Assembly: GCA_036897625.1 (NCBI GenBank)
Contig: JAYMTA010000043.1
Coordinates: 1-56,789, forward strand
Reading direction: 5' to 3'
Origin: Pelargonium cotyledonis
Taxonomy: Eukaryota; Streptophyta; Magnoliopsida; Geraniales; Geraniaceae
DNA: 56,789 nt
Shown here: positions 35,475 to 49,100 of the stretch, one piece after another
Layout: each line of letters begins with the position of its first letter
Numbering within the stretch: position 1 is the first letter of the stretch
The notes under the pieces: model-generated
Told to the model about the DNA's origin: nothing
Database searches by the model: none
The model's input: the letters and a program-made list of their open reading frames with translations, nothing else
Made by a program: the position numbers and the translations under genes

Positions 35475-35602
35475 GTACCAATCTTCGATTCAATCAATTT
35501 TATCTTCCAGTTTCTCTCCAATTTCATCTAATTCACTTGAAGCTCTTCAATTTTCTCTAATTTTTCCTTCCAATTTTGTGAAATTTTGTGTTGTCGTCAC
35601 AG
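35475..35602 (+). other. 5' untranslated intron of the eIF1A gene
   Basis: A donor at aag/gtaccaat (35474/35475) and an acceptor at gtcacag/ggttttc (35602/35603) define a T-rich 128-base leader intron. Many plant translation-factor genes have such leader introns, which raise expression. A short upstream frame of 13 codons (ATG at 35363) may lie in the leader, depending on the transcription start. Confidence 0.55.
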
Positions 35603-35639
35603 GGTTTTCGCAGAAGAAGAGAACCAGAGCCCAGAAACC

Positions 35640-36074
35640 ATGCCGAAGAACAAGGGAAAGGGAGGAAAGAACCGCAAGAGAGGAAAGAACGAGGCCGACG
35701 ACGAGAAGCGCGAGCTCGTTTTCAAGGAGGACGGTCAGGAGTACGCTCAGGTGCTCCGGATGCTCGGAAACGGCCGCTGCGAAGCCATGTGCATCGACGG
35801 CACCAAGAGGCTCTGTCACATCCGCGGCAAGATGCATAAGAAGGTCTGGATCGCCGCCGGAGACATTATCCTCGTCGGCCTCCGCGACTACCAGGACGAC
35901 AAGGCTGATGTGATCCTCAAGTACATGCCTGACGAGGCTAGGCTCCTCAAGGCCTACGGTGAGCTGCCCGAGAACACTCGGCTCAACGAGGGGATTGCTG
36001 GGGATCTTGATGAAGATGAGGCTGCTGGGGACGATTACATTGAGTTTGAGGATGAGGATATTGATAAGATCTAG
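35640..36074 (+). CDS. EIF1A: Eukaryotic translation initiation factor 1A (eIF1A)
   Basis: A single coding exon of 144 residues. Residues 1-20 are the basic tail [20 protein letters not shown]. The OB fold follows ([47 protein letters not shown]), then a helix and an acidic C-terminal tail ending DIDKI. Length and sequence are those of a normal plant eIF1A. It binds the A site of the 40S ribosomal subunit with eIF1 and promotes scanning and start-codon selection; the tail contacts eIF5B. Codon use is much more GC-rich than the neighbouring DNA, as expected of a highly expressed gene. The start is fixed by the conserved N-terminus. Frames on both strands overlapping it are shadows. Confidence 0.98.
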   Translation: MPKNKGKGGKNRKRGKNEADDEKRELVFKEDGQEYAQVLRMLGNGRCEAMCIDGTKRLCHIRGKMHKKVWIAAGDIILVGLRDYQDDKADVILKYMPDEARLLKAYGELPENTRLNEGIAGDLDEDEAAGDDYIEFEDEDIDKI

Positions 36075-37952
36075 GGTTTTGGAGAGTTGGATTCTATGTG
36101 GGTTTGGATCATCAGGTGGTGAAATTGATCATAATTGGTGTATCGCCTTGATTCGTCTATACGTGCTATAATTAGCCTTCAGTACCTCTTCTTGTTATGA
36201 TAAAGATGCTTGCTTTATACTTGTTATATCATATTCGTATTAATCAATTATTGTTTCTGAGTTTATCAAGCTTGTCAATGGTGTGTTTCTGAGTTTTGTC
36301 CATCTTGTTATCTTTATTTGATTGTTACATTCAAAGCCCGATTCCATGTTGCACGGCAAGCATATGTTATTTGGATGCTAGCATATGTAAGGGTGGATAC
36401 TAGTTGCGAACGGGACATGCTTATGGCGTCTTTATTGGGATGATTGGTGCGTTGTAGAGAGGTCATGTAGTCTCTATGGCAGCAGGTTGTGGTCATGGCA
36501 GGAAAATGGTATTTTGCTACCTATGTGCATTTTTGTGGATGTTACTGAATTGTATTATGTTTGAGATATGGATGCTATGCTCATGCAACACTTTAAATCA
36601 TATTGGAAGGTTATGTAGTATAGCTGCTGAAAATATTGGCTTATTAGTGTTCCAGAGCCTGAAGCAATAGTTATGCTAACTTTGTCTGGTAATCTCAGTA
36701 TTCCAAACTTCGATATAGCATTTTAAGGTTAAATTCAATGTGTTTTTCATTTCTCATTACCGGCTATATTTTGCGTTCACTACTTGTTATGATACTGGGA
36801 GGGAAGATTTGGTCTTTCTTCCTCATTTCCTATCTTTTTATAAATGTTTTTCGATCCCTTGGTGTTGGTCACTATTTTGGGCAGCACACTATACTAAAAA
36901 ATGTTTTGTTGGTTGCCTTGATGTTTGGTTATTTGTATCTAAGTCCGTAGGAATTGACTTTAGTTCCCTTAGTTTGGTGGTATGTGTTTTGTCACTATTC
37001 TGAGACAGCTTCATATGCTCAATTTATATCCTTCGACCTTCATTGATGCTATGATTGGTGGCATGTTATTAGTTCTGATGAAACTTTCTGGGCAACAAAG
37101 CACATGTTTTATACTTGTATTTGGCGCAATCGTTTATCTACAATCGTGTTACTCATCCAATGCTTGGGCCGGGCATTCGTTAACCAAGTCAGGTTTGAGT
37201 TTGATTTGGGGACTATTTGATTTCTTATGAGATCTGCCTAGATATGCTATGGCAAGCAACAAATTATGAATATGAGGATGTACTGTATGAGATGTAGCTG
37301 TTATTGTTGATACTTCAATGTTAGTTAGATGTGTCTATAGAGATTTGGGTGCTGTAGATACATGGGTGATGAGTTATCAGCATTTTAACCCTGAATTATT
37401 GCACTAGATGGTTTCTTTTCTGAACTTTGTGTGATGCTTAATCATAATTGAATCTAAAAAAAATGTAAAAATGAAGTTTTGAGGAGAGATTTGACTTCAA
37501 TATGGATATGCACATTTTGGATTTTAGGTTAAGTTAAGGGATAAACATACTTTTTTTTTGTTTCTTTTAGATCCTTGAAACACTTGAAAGAATCAAAGGT
37601 ACAAACAAATACAGCCTTTTCTTCTTTCCTAAGAAGGTCCAAATAGTTTGTGTTTCTTCTCTTTGCTTATATCATCATCTGCCATTGATTTTATCTTATA
37701 GGATTAATTACATTATTTCTTGAAACATTGCTAATTTTCAAAACACCATAAGTTTGATTTGCATTCATAAAAAATATGTACACTGATAGCCATAATCTAT
37801 TGAAGATGGGAAATCAAATTGTCAGTTCAAGTTTTAGTACAGAATGGTTTTCACACAATACACTATTTAGAAGCCATTTACACAAAACACATAATTGCAT
37901 ATTTAGAAGATAGAATTATTTTTTGATACATTCAAATACATATTCCCATATC
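36075..37952. other. Convergent intergenic region, eIF1A 3' side
   Basis: No gene seen in 1.9 kb. Only short T-rich frames occur. The eIF1A 3' untranslated region probably ends before about 36300. Confidence 0.4.
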
Positions 37953-39566
37953 TCAGTGATCTGGAGATTGTTTTTTCGAAATCTCACTGGCCTGTAGATC
38001 TGGGAATTGTTCAGATGAAGTATCCGAGCATCTCGTTTCTTTCTTGAACAGTTTTTGCTTAATCTGCTTATGCTTTTCCATATCCTCTGTACAGTCATTT
38101 TTGCTTACCTGTTGCAATATGGAGATCAAATTCATCAAAACCAAGTGATGCACAAACCTGATAAAAATCTCGATTCAGTAAAATACATGAACTAAGGATT
38201 CTACCTTGGCATACTCTTTTGGGGTTTGATTGCTTGGTACAGTTTTTCGCTTCGATACACTTATTGTAGCCTTGAGTCTGTTCTTAACTGGCTTGACATC
38301 TTTCTTTTCAGGTGAAGTTGCTGAAAAGCTATCAAACTGGACAGACACCTCATTGGATCCGCAACTCTCCATTTCTTCCCCAGTTATGTCGAAAAATCTC
38401 TTCTTTGCCATAAATCCATGGTTACTGTTAATGGGCTCGAATGGCTTGCTCAAATAGTTCTCAACCGAGGGACTATCTGGAAGGCGAGTAGCCATCCATC
38501 TTTCCAGCCAGTTCCAGCCCATGTTAGGTTCTGTGCCATCAGATCTTGCTAGTCTTTTCTTTGCACAAATTCTTAGCTGCAGATAGTTTATGCAGAACTA
38601 GAATTAGTTGCATCACTTAACTCGAGTTGTTTAGGAGAGAATTTGATTCGTACCTGCTGTGAAAAGGCATAAGCTAATGCTCTCTCGCGCCTTGTGCTTG
38701 CTTCTAGTCTGTTTTGAATCCTCATTCTTGATATGTTGCTGCTAACTGTACTGTCATCCCAATCTTCCTGCACATTTTGACATTGAGTTAGCTTCAAGTT
38801 TCAAATATTTCGAACAGATTGGTTTCTTTTCTTGTTATCTTACCTTTAGCCTCAAAACTTGAGATCTGGCTTTCTGTTGTATCCTGCGTTGATCAGCCAT
38901 GATCTGTTCTTTAACTGAGAAAGTTTCTGTGGAATTCCCAGTTAGGACTTCAACTGATGTGCCCACAGATTCTCTACTCGGGCTCTCTCTTCCCACAACC
39001 TGTTCCGGCATTTTATCTGTTGATTCACTCACTTCACTTCTCCTCCTAGCCTGAACAAAATTACACTAAAATGTAAGTTCCAAGGATGGTGTCAAATTAG
39101 TGAAATGTGTTTCTGATGTAGTGAGTAATTACCAGAAAGGCTCGAAAGGCTGATTGGATGGTCACAGCCGCATCTTCCTGGCGAAACAAATTTGAGGTTG
39201 AATTATGCTTTTCTTGTGCTATATCTTGCTTGGTTTCTTGATTCTTGATCTCTTCTCTGTCTGTTATGTTCTCGAGAACTGGCTGCGTGACAGTTGCTTC
39301 TGAGCTCTTGACAGAAGCCGAATCTTCCTCAGCCAGGACCGAATTGAACTCTTCCCCACAGAGGTATGATCTCACAGAGCTCCATCTTCTCTTCTCCCCT
39401 ACATTGCTCCTTACCTGAAACAAAACACCATGAACACATTGTAACATTGTTGGCTCATTTCTATGCAGAGTTCAAGAAAACAAAGGAGACTCACAGTGCT
39501 GTCATTGGTTCCAAAAGACCGGCTTCTGGTGAAGACGCTGCGAACAAGCTCTCGGGTTATGCCCAT
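37953..39566 (-). CDS. IQD33: IQ67-domain (IQD) calmodulin-binding protein, IQD33-like
   Basis: Exons in gene order (complement): 39495-39566, 39133-39414, 38844-39050, 38654-38767, 38205-38576, 37953-38108. All are GT-AG and in phase, giving 400 residues. The start MGITRELVRSVFTRSRS is the usual IQD opening. The IQ67 region begins AAVTIQSAFRAFLARRR at about residue 106, with the phase-0 intron after AFL that is typical of this domain. The second half has the ERALAYAFSQQ and MGWNWLERWMATR motifs of the family. These proteins bind calmodulin and act as scaffolds at microtubules, membranes or nucleus. The last exon is the least certain: I chose the acceptor at 38109, giving a charged tail ending SPDH; an alternative at 38158 gives a 20-residue tail. 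The number 33 rests on gene order and N-terminus. Confidence 0.85.
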
Positions 39567-42202
39567 TTCTCTCTGGTGAGTGACCAAACACAGAATCCTC
39601 AATTGGGTTGTCTCCAATGTAGCCAATTATAAGGTTAAAACCATCTAGAATTGTAGATTCTCTGAACTATGCTACACACTGATGATGCTCTAGAAAAGTT
39701 GTGAACAGCAGTGAAACTGATGTGCTTCACTCAAATAGATTTAAGGAACATTTTTATTAGTAAAGAAAACACATGTTGTATTTGTTATAGCAAAGAATTA
39801 ACTGTTGAGTTAGTAGATAAGTGCAGAGTTGTGTAGAGCTTTAGAGCTGGAATTGGGAAGCTTTAGGCACAAAACAAATGATAGAATCTGAAAAAAATAG
39901 TTGGAGATTTAGACAGAAAAATGAATGGGATTTGAGCCCTAGCAGCTATTGTTGCTTTTGCCATATACTTTTTGCACATGGCTTGCACCAGGATTGGCTT
40001 CATAAAGTTTGCTTGTGATTGGGGCTATTCTATTCCTTTATGGCTACTTCTTATGCCCTTTTTAAGTGTGTGTTTGGTTGGTTTGTTCTTAGAAACATGT
40101 CAATGACTAATGTCACGTATTAACACTCGTACCCGTTCCCATATACTAGTGGGTGCTTTCAGATTCTTTCCCTTTTGTGTCCTGCTAGACTCTCAACCAT
40201 TTATTATAGGCTCGAGACTCCTTGTTTGGTTGAGTCTCATTCATTAATGAGTTTTATATACAATGTGTTAATGTGAAACTATCATCTGATTTGTTGTAGA
40301 AATTGTTCTTGATGTCATCATCAAAGTTCAATCACTTTTTCAGACCTATTATTCACTTTTAGTGTTAAATAGTAAGATCAAAACTCATTATTTTCCAGTC
40401 TTGGAGTAAGATTATCATTTGTGAATAAATGCGTAGTAATGTAAAGCGAAGAGGGTGTAGAATGAATCAAAACGCTCAATGAAAGTTGCATTTATAGTGT
40501 AGCTGCTTAATTGTGGTGAGTTGAATTGATGTGACTTCTTAATTGTGATAGGTGGAGAGTAATCTTGGTTTTAGTGCAATTAGAAAAGTCCACATACATC
40601 AAACTTACCCCACTTGTCGAAATCATGGAGAATGACATACTAAAACTGGATTAAACGGTTTAAGAGCCAGAGAATCATGGTGGGGGCCCTGTGCGATCGC
40701 CCACCTTGCACGTGTTTAGAGCCGACCCTGATTAAACCTCACAACTCCTGGACGGCAAAACAAACCCCACAAGCATGGGTCCTAGCCAGGGCCACGGCAT
40801 GGCCAAAGCCCAACCGACTTCCTTCTTTGGTTCAGTATGTTTTCATGTGAGTCTCACCTCCTCGCTTAACATGACAAAAACACAATCAAATCAAACCGAC
40901 TCGCATTCACCTACAATATCTCGTCAAATTAAATTGACAAACACAATAAAAACTAAAGTTTTATTAATGGAATGGAGTAACTTGGACAGTTTCTTCCTCC
41001 TAGTACAAATTGGAGTGAATGTGACTAGACATTTTGTTTTGAACTTACAACTCACCATGGATAGTGACCAATGCACTGAAAAGGATCTTGTCCTAACAAC
41101 AAGACATCAACTATGGATTCTTACTAATAAAAATACAAATAATCAATCACGTAAAAAATAAAAACCAAATATGAGAATTAGCCACAATGCACCGACAAAC
41201 CAATAATGCTAATCTTGATGACATATAAATAGAGAAGCCATTGTGCCCTAGTTAAGGCTCGGTTGGACCTGAACTGAAAAATGAATTCAATTGGATAGAT
41301 ACATATTGATCCATACTTAATTCAATTCAGTATAATCTGTGGTCCATTCATTCTATGACTTTTTGGTCTGGTTTTCAATACGGTCTATTGATTCATTTGT
41401 CAACTCTAGTAGACATGCACTTGGGTTGGTTGGAGGGGCTATTATGGTACTTTGGAGCATGGAATGAGAAGAGTTGGTTAGAATTTTCTTACATTATTCA
41501 CTAACAATTGGTTAGGAAGTGGTCCCTAAAATGTTATTGTTCTACTTTATTGATCACCATTTCCACATACAAAATAATTGAGGGTTGATCCTTAAAGATG
41601 GGGGATCCAAAGCCAATTGTAGTTAAAAAGTACAATTTTTAGTAATTATGGCTTCTCTTTTGGTGTTGGATGAGTCATGACACTTTTATTACCAAAGGCA
41701 CTTGTGGTTGGAGAGTGAAACAATATCTCAACTTTCACCTACTAGGTAAACTTATTTGAAAATTTACAATATTTTTTAACTACAATTTTGAAATAACAAG
41801 TTAAATTAGTAATTTGTTTACTACTTAATTTACATGTTTGTGTACAACTTCTTCAGCGATTGTCTACTTTACGACATTTTTAAATCTGAGTAATGTCTTT
41901 GTTTGCATGATTGAATCCGAAGACAACCAATAATACATCGTGGCATTGTCGCAAATAATTGCAAAAGTATGGTCAATTACCCATTTGAGCATGGACACAT
42001 TTGTGGCAAATAAGCACAAGAATTTTAATGTAGAACCATGAATAACTGAGCATTTGGATACAAGGTACAAAATAATTCAAGAAAATCATTTGTGGCATAC
42101 CATGTGCCTATTTTCTTCACAAAAGTCAAATCTCTAAAAGATTTTTACTTTGGCAAAAGAGTGGAAACAGAGTGGGGTCTTGAAGAGATTAGAGATTGAG
42201 AC
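39567..42202. other. Intergenic upstream of the IQD gene
   Basis: No gene seen in 2.6 kb. At 40680-40735 the sequence ggggccctgtgcgatcgccc followed by gagccgaccctg resembles the end of a hAT-type non-autonomous element. Low-complexity AT-rich DNA fills the rest. Confidence 0.4.
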
Positions 42203-42765
42203 CTTTTTATTTTTTATTTTTATTTTTTATAAAAGAAGCTCAGTTCAATTGAATAGATTAGGGAGGATTAAAAATTCGATCCTCCAAAGTCAGAATAGTA
42301 TAATTACAATCATCTGTAAGGAAATTTAAAGCACCCACAGGCGGGGGAATGCAAGTACAATAATTAGACATAAATCCGTTAAAACAATAACGGATTAAGA
42401 AATCAGTCAACCGATTAGCCCTTCTACTGACAACCAGCAACACAAAATTCTCAATAAGCATCAAACTTGTTCTGCACTCCAAAATAAGAAACCGCAAAGG
42501 ATGAGAATAGCAAGTTGAACAACATCACGATACATTAGAAGCATCAACTTCAAAAAGGACTTTCTGCAAATTGAGGTTAATAGCAAGCTGAACAACATCA
42601 CGAAAGGCATATAACTCAGTCGAAACACTATCGATCCAACCCATAAAAGAGATTGAGAACTTGAAAAGGTATACAAGAGGTTGCATAACCCGACCCGCAT
42701 ACCACCCATTGGCCCGACAACCCGGCCAAAATGTATCCAACTATAGATCCGCAAGACAGATTCGG
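42203..42765 (-). mobile_element. 5'-truncated LINE remnant with RNase H-like domain and A-rich tail
   Basis: On the minus strand broken frames encode pieces of an RVT_3/RNase H-like domain: ELYAFRDVVQLAINLNLQ, VLFEVDASN, then, after frameshifts, FLILECR and VVSRRANRLTDFLIRY. These follow the order seen at the C-terminus of plant LINE-derived RNase H domains. A run rich in A on the minus strand at 42203-42234 would be the 3' tail. Frameshifts and stops show it is dead. It ends about 130 bases before the likely TAF6 transcript start. Confidence 0.75.
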
Positions 42766-43141
42766 GTTCTGGAACTCGTCGTCTCCACAATCCACATACG
42801 GACTCTGGTCGAAGGTTCGAGCTTTGAACCAGAAAATCTTCATTCTTCATCAGCGTCACCGTCACCGAGCATCTTCTCCAGTTACGCTCTGTAGGTAGTT
42901 CAGCTTCAATGGTTTCATATCACATTTTATCTAACTTTCAAGCTAGGGTTTAGTGCTTGAGAGGTAGTGAATTTCTGTTTGGTTACTGAGAAAGTCCAAA
43001 AAATTTGAGCTTTGAATTTTGGATTGTCTCTTTTAATTGAGCTTCAGATTGTTTCTGAGATCAACAGGTAAGTGATGAGTGTCACTGTGCAGTGTTTTTG
43101 TAGCTGGGGAGCTTCAATTCATGAGACGTTGAGGAAGCAAA

Positions 43142-46100
43142 ATGAGCATTGTGCCCAAGGAGACAATTGAGGTAATAGCTCAGAGCATTGGGATAAACAA
43201 CTTGTCTCCGGATGCTGCGCTTGCTCTTGCCCCTGATGTCGAGTACCGTATGCGCGAGATTATGCAGGTGACATTTCAGTTTCATGCTATGATTGAAAGG
43301 GTTTGTTGGGATTTTGTTGTTTTGATGAATTGTTAGATTGCATTACTTGGTTTGATAATACACAATTCAGCATGTAGACTTCTCAGCATATATTATACAA
43401 TTTATACCTAACTTATCTTACGTATCTAACAAATCAAAAACGAACGTGTACACTTATTTTGAGACAGTGTTTAGAGAAAGTGTACACTTGTTTTGGGGTA
43501 GAAAGAGTATTTCTTTTTGTTGCTATTGGTATGTGGCAGAATAAAAAAGCTTTCTTTGAGTGCTTAGTAACTCTATACAAGGCTTGTCATTATTGGCATT
43601 ATGACCAATTTTTAAAGAGATGGGAGATAGTTAGGCGCCTAGCTCTGTATGACCATGGCAAAATCTGATGTTATTCCAAGATGGTTGGATGCGGGAGGTG
43701 TTCCATCAAGTGGAATGTGATTTTGATCAATGTGCTTATATTGAAGAGCTGTGGATTTTTTATGTCTGTCGATTGAGAATTCAAGATATAGTATAAAGGT
43801 AGGTTGGAAAGTTCAGATATGTGGTAAAAGGAGATTGAACAACGGTAGAATGTTCTAGTATCAGAATCGAATCATAAGACTAGTAATCACAAGATGGGAA
43901 ATTTAAGTTACTCTTCATCTGCTCAGTTGTTGGATAATCTTGCCACAGTATGCAAAGGACATTACTGTCTTGTTTATGGAAAATGAGATAGGATTCAATA
44001 TATTCTCCTTTGACAAAAATGCAGGAGGCAATTAAATGCATGCATCACTCAAGGAGGACAACATTGACAGCAGATGATGTTGATGGAGCACTCAACTTAC
44101 GAAATATTGAGGTAAGTTCTCTTAATTGCTATGTTTTAATGTTTTTTTTTCTTCTTTCAAGTTGTTTATTTATATCCTTATGCTTGCTATGGCAATGGCA
44201 GCTCATTGATAGAAGAAGTTGTCTTAATGACTCAATTTAGTGTTCCTTACTTTGCATATGCTCATCTGTTTGTCTAATAAAACTTTCCCCAAATCAATGC
44301 CTATCCTTCTTTTTTTTTTTTTTTGCTGGGAGTCATTCAACTTCAGTGAGGGTTGCAAGATGGAAGACTTCCATAAGGAGTTTACCGCCTTAGGGTAATG
44401 TTCTTAAGAAGATATAAGTTTTATATTTGGATGTTATGCTTTTGCAATATATCATTTTAAAAGTGCATTGTGTCAGATATTAACAAAGAGGGGTTACTTA
44501 GTATTAATAGGAAAGATGGACTATTTACGAACAAAAATATGAAAGTTATTGGGGAAATCAATGATCACGTTTGAAATTTATTTTGAACAGATGCGCATCT
44601 AATGAGTGAGATAAAGAGCTATTCTAATGAGTGAGATAAAGAGCTATGCAAATGGGGAAAAAAAAAAGAACTATGTAGAATAAATACTCTTGTAAGGGCT
44701 ATAAGTCTAAAACCTTACATATTTGTGTTGGGTTGTTACAGTCCTCCTGGAAATTTTTGCAAGGGTAAATTTCATACAAGCCACAAAAAAAGTATAAAAA
44801 ATGTGTTCAGTTATAGGATAGGTTTTCTGTCACTCGTGCTTTCAAATGGGGTTGCTTCTTGTTAGCCTCAGAGCTGCTTCATCAATGGGTTACTAAGATT
44901 TTAGTTATTTTATTGCAATATGCCTATATCTAAGTCCCTCTGAGCAAGAATACAGCAAATGATGCACCTAATCCGATAAATGTTATCTGTTTCTGTAAAA
45001 ACATGTGAGCCTTAGTTTTTAAATTTTGGGGGAACTCATTTTCTCTCATTGTATTCACCTCAGCCAATATATGGTGTCGCATCCGGAGGTCCTTTGCAGT
45101 TCAAAAGAGCTATTGGACACAAGGATTTGTTCTACATTGATGACAAGGATGTGGAGTTCAAAGATGTAAGAAAACATGTATCCTATTAATTGCCTTTTAA
45201 CTGAAGTGGGTGACATACTTTTTTAATGTTCTTTTTTTGATTGAATTGTAGGTAATTGAAGCTCCTTTACCAAAAGCACCACTTGATACTGCAATTGTTT
45301 GTCACTGGCTAGCTATTGATGGTGTTCAACCTGCTATTCCAGAAAATGCTCCAGTGGAAGGTATGTGTCCGGATTTAGGGACAATGGGTAGAATAATTCT
45401 CATAAGCACAATCATTCAAACTCAGAATTTTGATATGGTATTCAAGCCAGTGTGGACTATTGAAAGATATATCAGCGTTATTTTGTTATTATAGTTAAAA
45501 AATAAATTGGGAGCTAATCACGTGGCTATGTTTGTCTGCAGTAATCACTGCTCCATCTGATGGCAAAAAGCTTGAACGTAAAGATGATGAGCTTCCTGTT
45601 GACATTAAATTACCAGTCAAACATATACTGTCTAGAGAGCTTCAGGTATACAATGTAGTATCATTGCATCAATGTATTAATTCTATGTGATCTAATGTTT
45701 CTTTCTCAATTGAGCACTTCACTCATATGTCCTTTGTTTTTCAATTGCAGCTTTACTTTGATAAAATCACTGAACTTATTATTAGTAAGTCTGATTCTGT
45801 GCTTTTTAAAGAAGCATTAGTGAGTTTGGCCACAGACTCTGGACTTCATCCTTTAGTTCCTTATTTCACATGCTTCATTGCTGACGAGGTAATAATTTCT
45901 AGAATTTGTGATCAGTGTGTAAACAGTTAAAAGAAAAATAGTTATTTGGTGCTTATGCTAATTGTTGATCAGGTTCCTCGTGGTTTGAGTGATTTCCCCC
46001 TTCTGTTTGCTTTGATGCGTGTTGTTTCAAGTCTCCTTCAAAATCCTCACATACACATAGAACGTTATGTAAGTTGACCTCTGATTAAACTTACTCTTTT

Positions 46101-49100
46101 ATTTTACGTTGAAATTTGAATAATGGGTTAGATTCTGACTTGAATTCATGTTAAGGAGGTTTTAGTAGTATTGTGTGTGGGTGTAACACATGTCAATGTG
46201 TGTAAACTATCTTAAATGGCATTTTCTCATAATATTTCTATATCTACTAAAAAAAGTCGCATTGCTTGAACTCTTTTGCTTTCATTGAAGGATCTCCTAC
46301 CTGTAAATCTGAGAAGTTAATTATTTTATCGTCAGTTGCACCAATTGATGCCATCTGTGGTGACCTGCCTTGTTGCAAGAAGGTTAGGTAACAGGCTTGC
46401 TGATAACCACTGGGAGCTTAGAGACTTCACAGCCAAGCTTGTGGCTTTAATATGCAAAAGGTTAGGGTCTGTTTTTCTACACGTCCACGTAAAGCACTGA
46501 TCACAGATCAGATATTACCTTCCTCGTTTTTTTTTTCTATCCATGCGTTTTGTTTCAATTTATCTTAACTCTCTTTTAGATTATGAAGTACAAAGCAATG
46601 CATAAAATAATAGCACTTGCATTCTGTGGATCCTTGATTCTGACCATCCATAATTTATTCATGTCTCAGTTTATTGAAAGCTGCTTACGAGTTGAGGTTG
46701 TAAAACTAGACTATTTCCCCCATCATAATTCTCAGATTTCTCAATTCTCATAGTTTGTAACCATGTGATTGATTAACATTAATAGCCCGGTAAAATTCTT
46801 AGTGTGTAACCTGTGCAAATTTCGGGTTAGTTTTAAATGTTTGTGCGCACCGCCTTGATTTAATTTGGATAACCTGGACACGCCCCACTGAGATAAATTT
46901 CCAATTTATTCAATCTCCGTACCAAAATTGTTCCCTTAATACGTAAGATGGCATGTGTTTTTATGTTACCTGCACCACTTGTTTATAGATACTGCAATCT
47001 AAATATAAGTACTATTGCAGATTTGGACATGTTTATAACACTCTACAGACACGTTTGACAAAGACTTTGCTCAATGCATTTTTAGACCCAAAACGCGCCT
47101 TGACTCAACATTATGGCGCAATTCAAGGGTTAGCAGCCTTAGGGCCAAACGTGGTATTTTCTTCTCACATGGTGCTTGTGATTTAGTATACTCATGTGCT
47201 TTGACTTTTATGTTGGATTTGCTTTTAAAATTCATTGAATGTTGCATGTGCAATAAGCATTAAAACCAAATGATAATCCATTGGGAGAGAAAAGAAAAAG
47301 AGGTTAGCAGTTAACCTTTTTACACTTGACAAGAAGTTGTACTTAAAATGTTGTGTCAGACCTGCCCTCTTGGTAGTTCATCTAAAGATGTTTGCAGACT
47401 TAAAAAATAAGCATTTCCTATACTGTTCAAGTTGTATATATTTCTATAAGAAGGTATTTGGTGTGGCTTCGAGAATGCTCAATGTTTAAATGTAGCAATA
47501 ACTGGTTACATTTCTCTTTGTACAATCTGTAAGAAATCCAGGCTGATTGCGACCCCTTTGCACAAGTATTTAAATTTAAAGCTTTTATTTATTTATTTAA
47601 GAAACATGTATTAAAAATAAATTGCGCTCACAGCACACCCTTTGACATAATTAAATATATGTTTGTATGCAAATGAGGTTTGAACACCTACTGTTTTATA
47701 AGATTAAAGGCTTTATATATATTTTTGTGTTTTTGTCACAAAATCCTGCATTCCTATCCTGATGACCAATATTATGTTTCTAAATCTATGTTGTCTTCCT
47801 GTCCGACTTCCCATTCCCATTAGCTATTTATATTTGGAGTGACTTGATCCATTTGGAATGCTTTAACAAGTAGGTCCGCCTTCTTATACTGCCAAATCTT
47901 GAACCATATCTGCAACTTCTTGAACCGGAGATGCTTTTTGAGAAGCAAAAGAATGAGATGAAGAGGAATGAAGCCTGGCGCGTTTATGGGGCTTTGTTGG
48001 TGAGATATTTTTTGATAATATGATGCTTGTACCATTGCATAAGATCTAGTGGATTAGTGTATATTAGTATCAGTATGTAGTGGGGGTGATGAGACAGTGC
48101 ATTTTTCAGTGTGCAGCAGGTCAATCCATATATGAACGGCTCAAGATCTTCCCACCTTTGCCATCACCACCAGCACATTCTGTCTTGAGGACCAATGCAA
48201 GAGTAGCTACTATAATACCGAGTAAGTGTCACTGCTTTGATTGCTGAAATATGTCATTTGACAATACAACTAATTTTCAATTTCAGATGTTTGTAATATA
48301 CCTTTAGTTATGATCTCCAAATTATGTAAGAATATGTAAGATCCTAACAGATAGGTTACTGGTAACAAGCATACATATAGAATGGGCTTTTCTATGTTAT
48401 CACATTCCGTCCAGACTACCCTTTTAGGTTGGGATCTCCTGATTGGCTTAGGTTGTTCCATTAGTGCTTTCAATGAGAGCTGACCAAAGCGGTAGGGGTG
48501 ACTTGGGAAGGGACGACCTAGATGGATTAGTGTGAATCAAGAGTGGGGCCACCTAGAGTATGCCATCTAAAGTGGGCCGCCCGGACCTCGGCTTTAAAGG
48601 GAGGTCTAATGGTAAGATCCCACATCAGAAATATACCATGTACCTATTAGACTAGTCTTTTGGCGAATCTAAGAGGATTTAAACCATTAAGCACATAAGA
48701 TAATTCGATTCTCAATTTCATGTTTGTTGAGGTTGGACTCTAATCCCACTTTGCTTTTGATGCATATTGATTGGAAGATATACGCCAGGCAAGCATAGAC
48801 CATTTGGAAGAGCAGTCACCCCTCAAGAAGATAGTAACTGACGGTCCCATTGGTGTTGCATCCACAAACTCCTCCATAGCTCCCATGGAAGTGGACACAG
48901 TAGGTCCAGCCTCCTCCAGCAATCCCCAAGTAGGCACATCGTCATCTTCTAAACCGACAGCTGATGAGACCATCCCAAGCAGCAGCAACAGCAGCAGAAG
49001 CAAGAAAGGTGCTAATCAAGCCCTGAAGACATCGGCAATCCTCAATCAAGTATGGAAGGACGACCTGAACTCTGGGCGTCTCTTGGTATCGCTGTTTGAG

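Noticed and set aside
35547-35913. Other open frames on both strands across eIF1A
   Set aside because: They arise from GC-rich codon use of eIF1A; the eIF1A frame is conserved end to end.
40775-41161. 128-residue frame upstream of the IQD gene
   Set aside because: No domain, no splice context and a low-complexity Thr/Asn/Gln translation; probably chance in AT-rich DNA.
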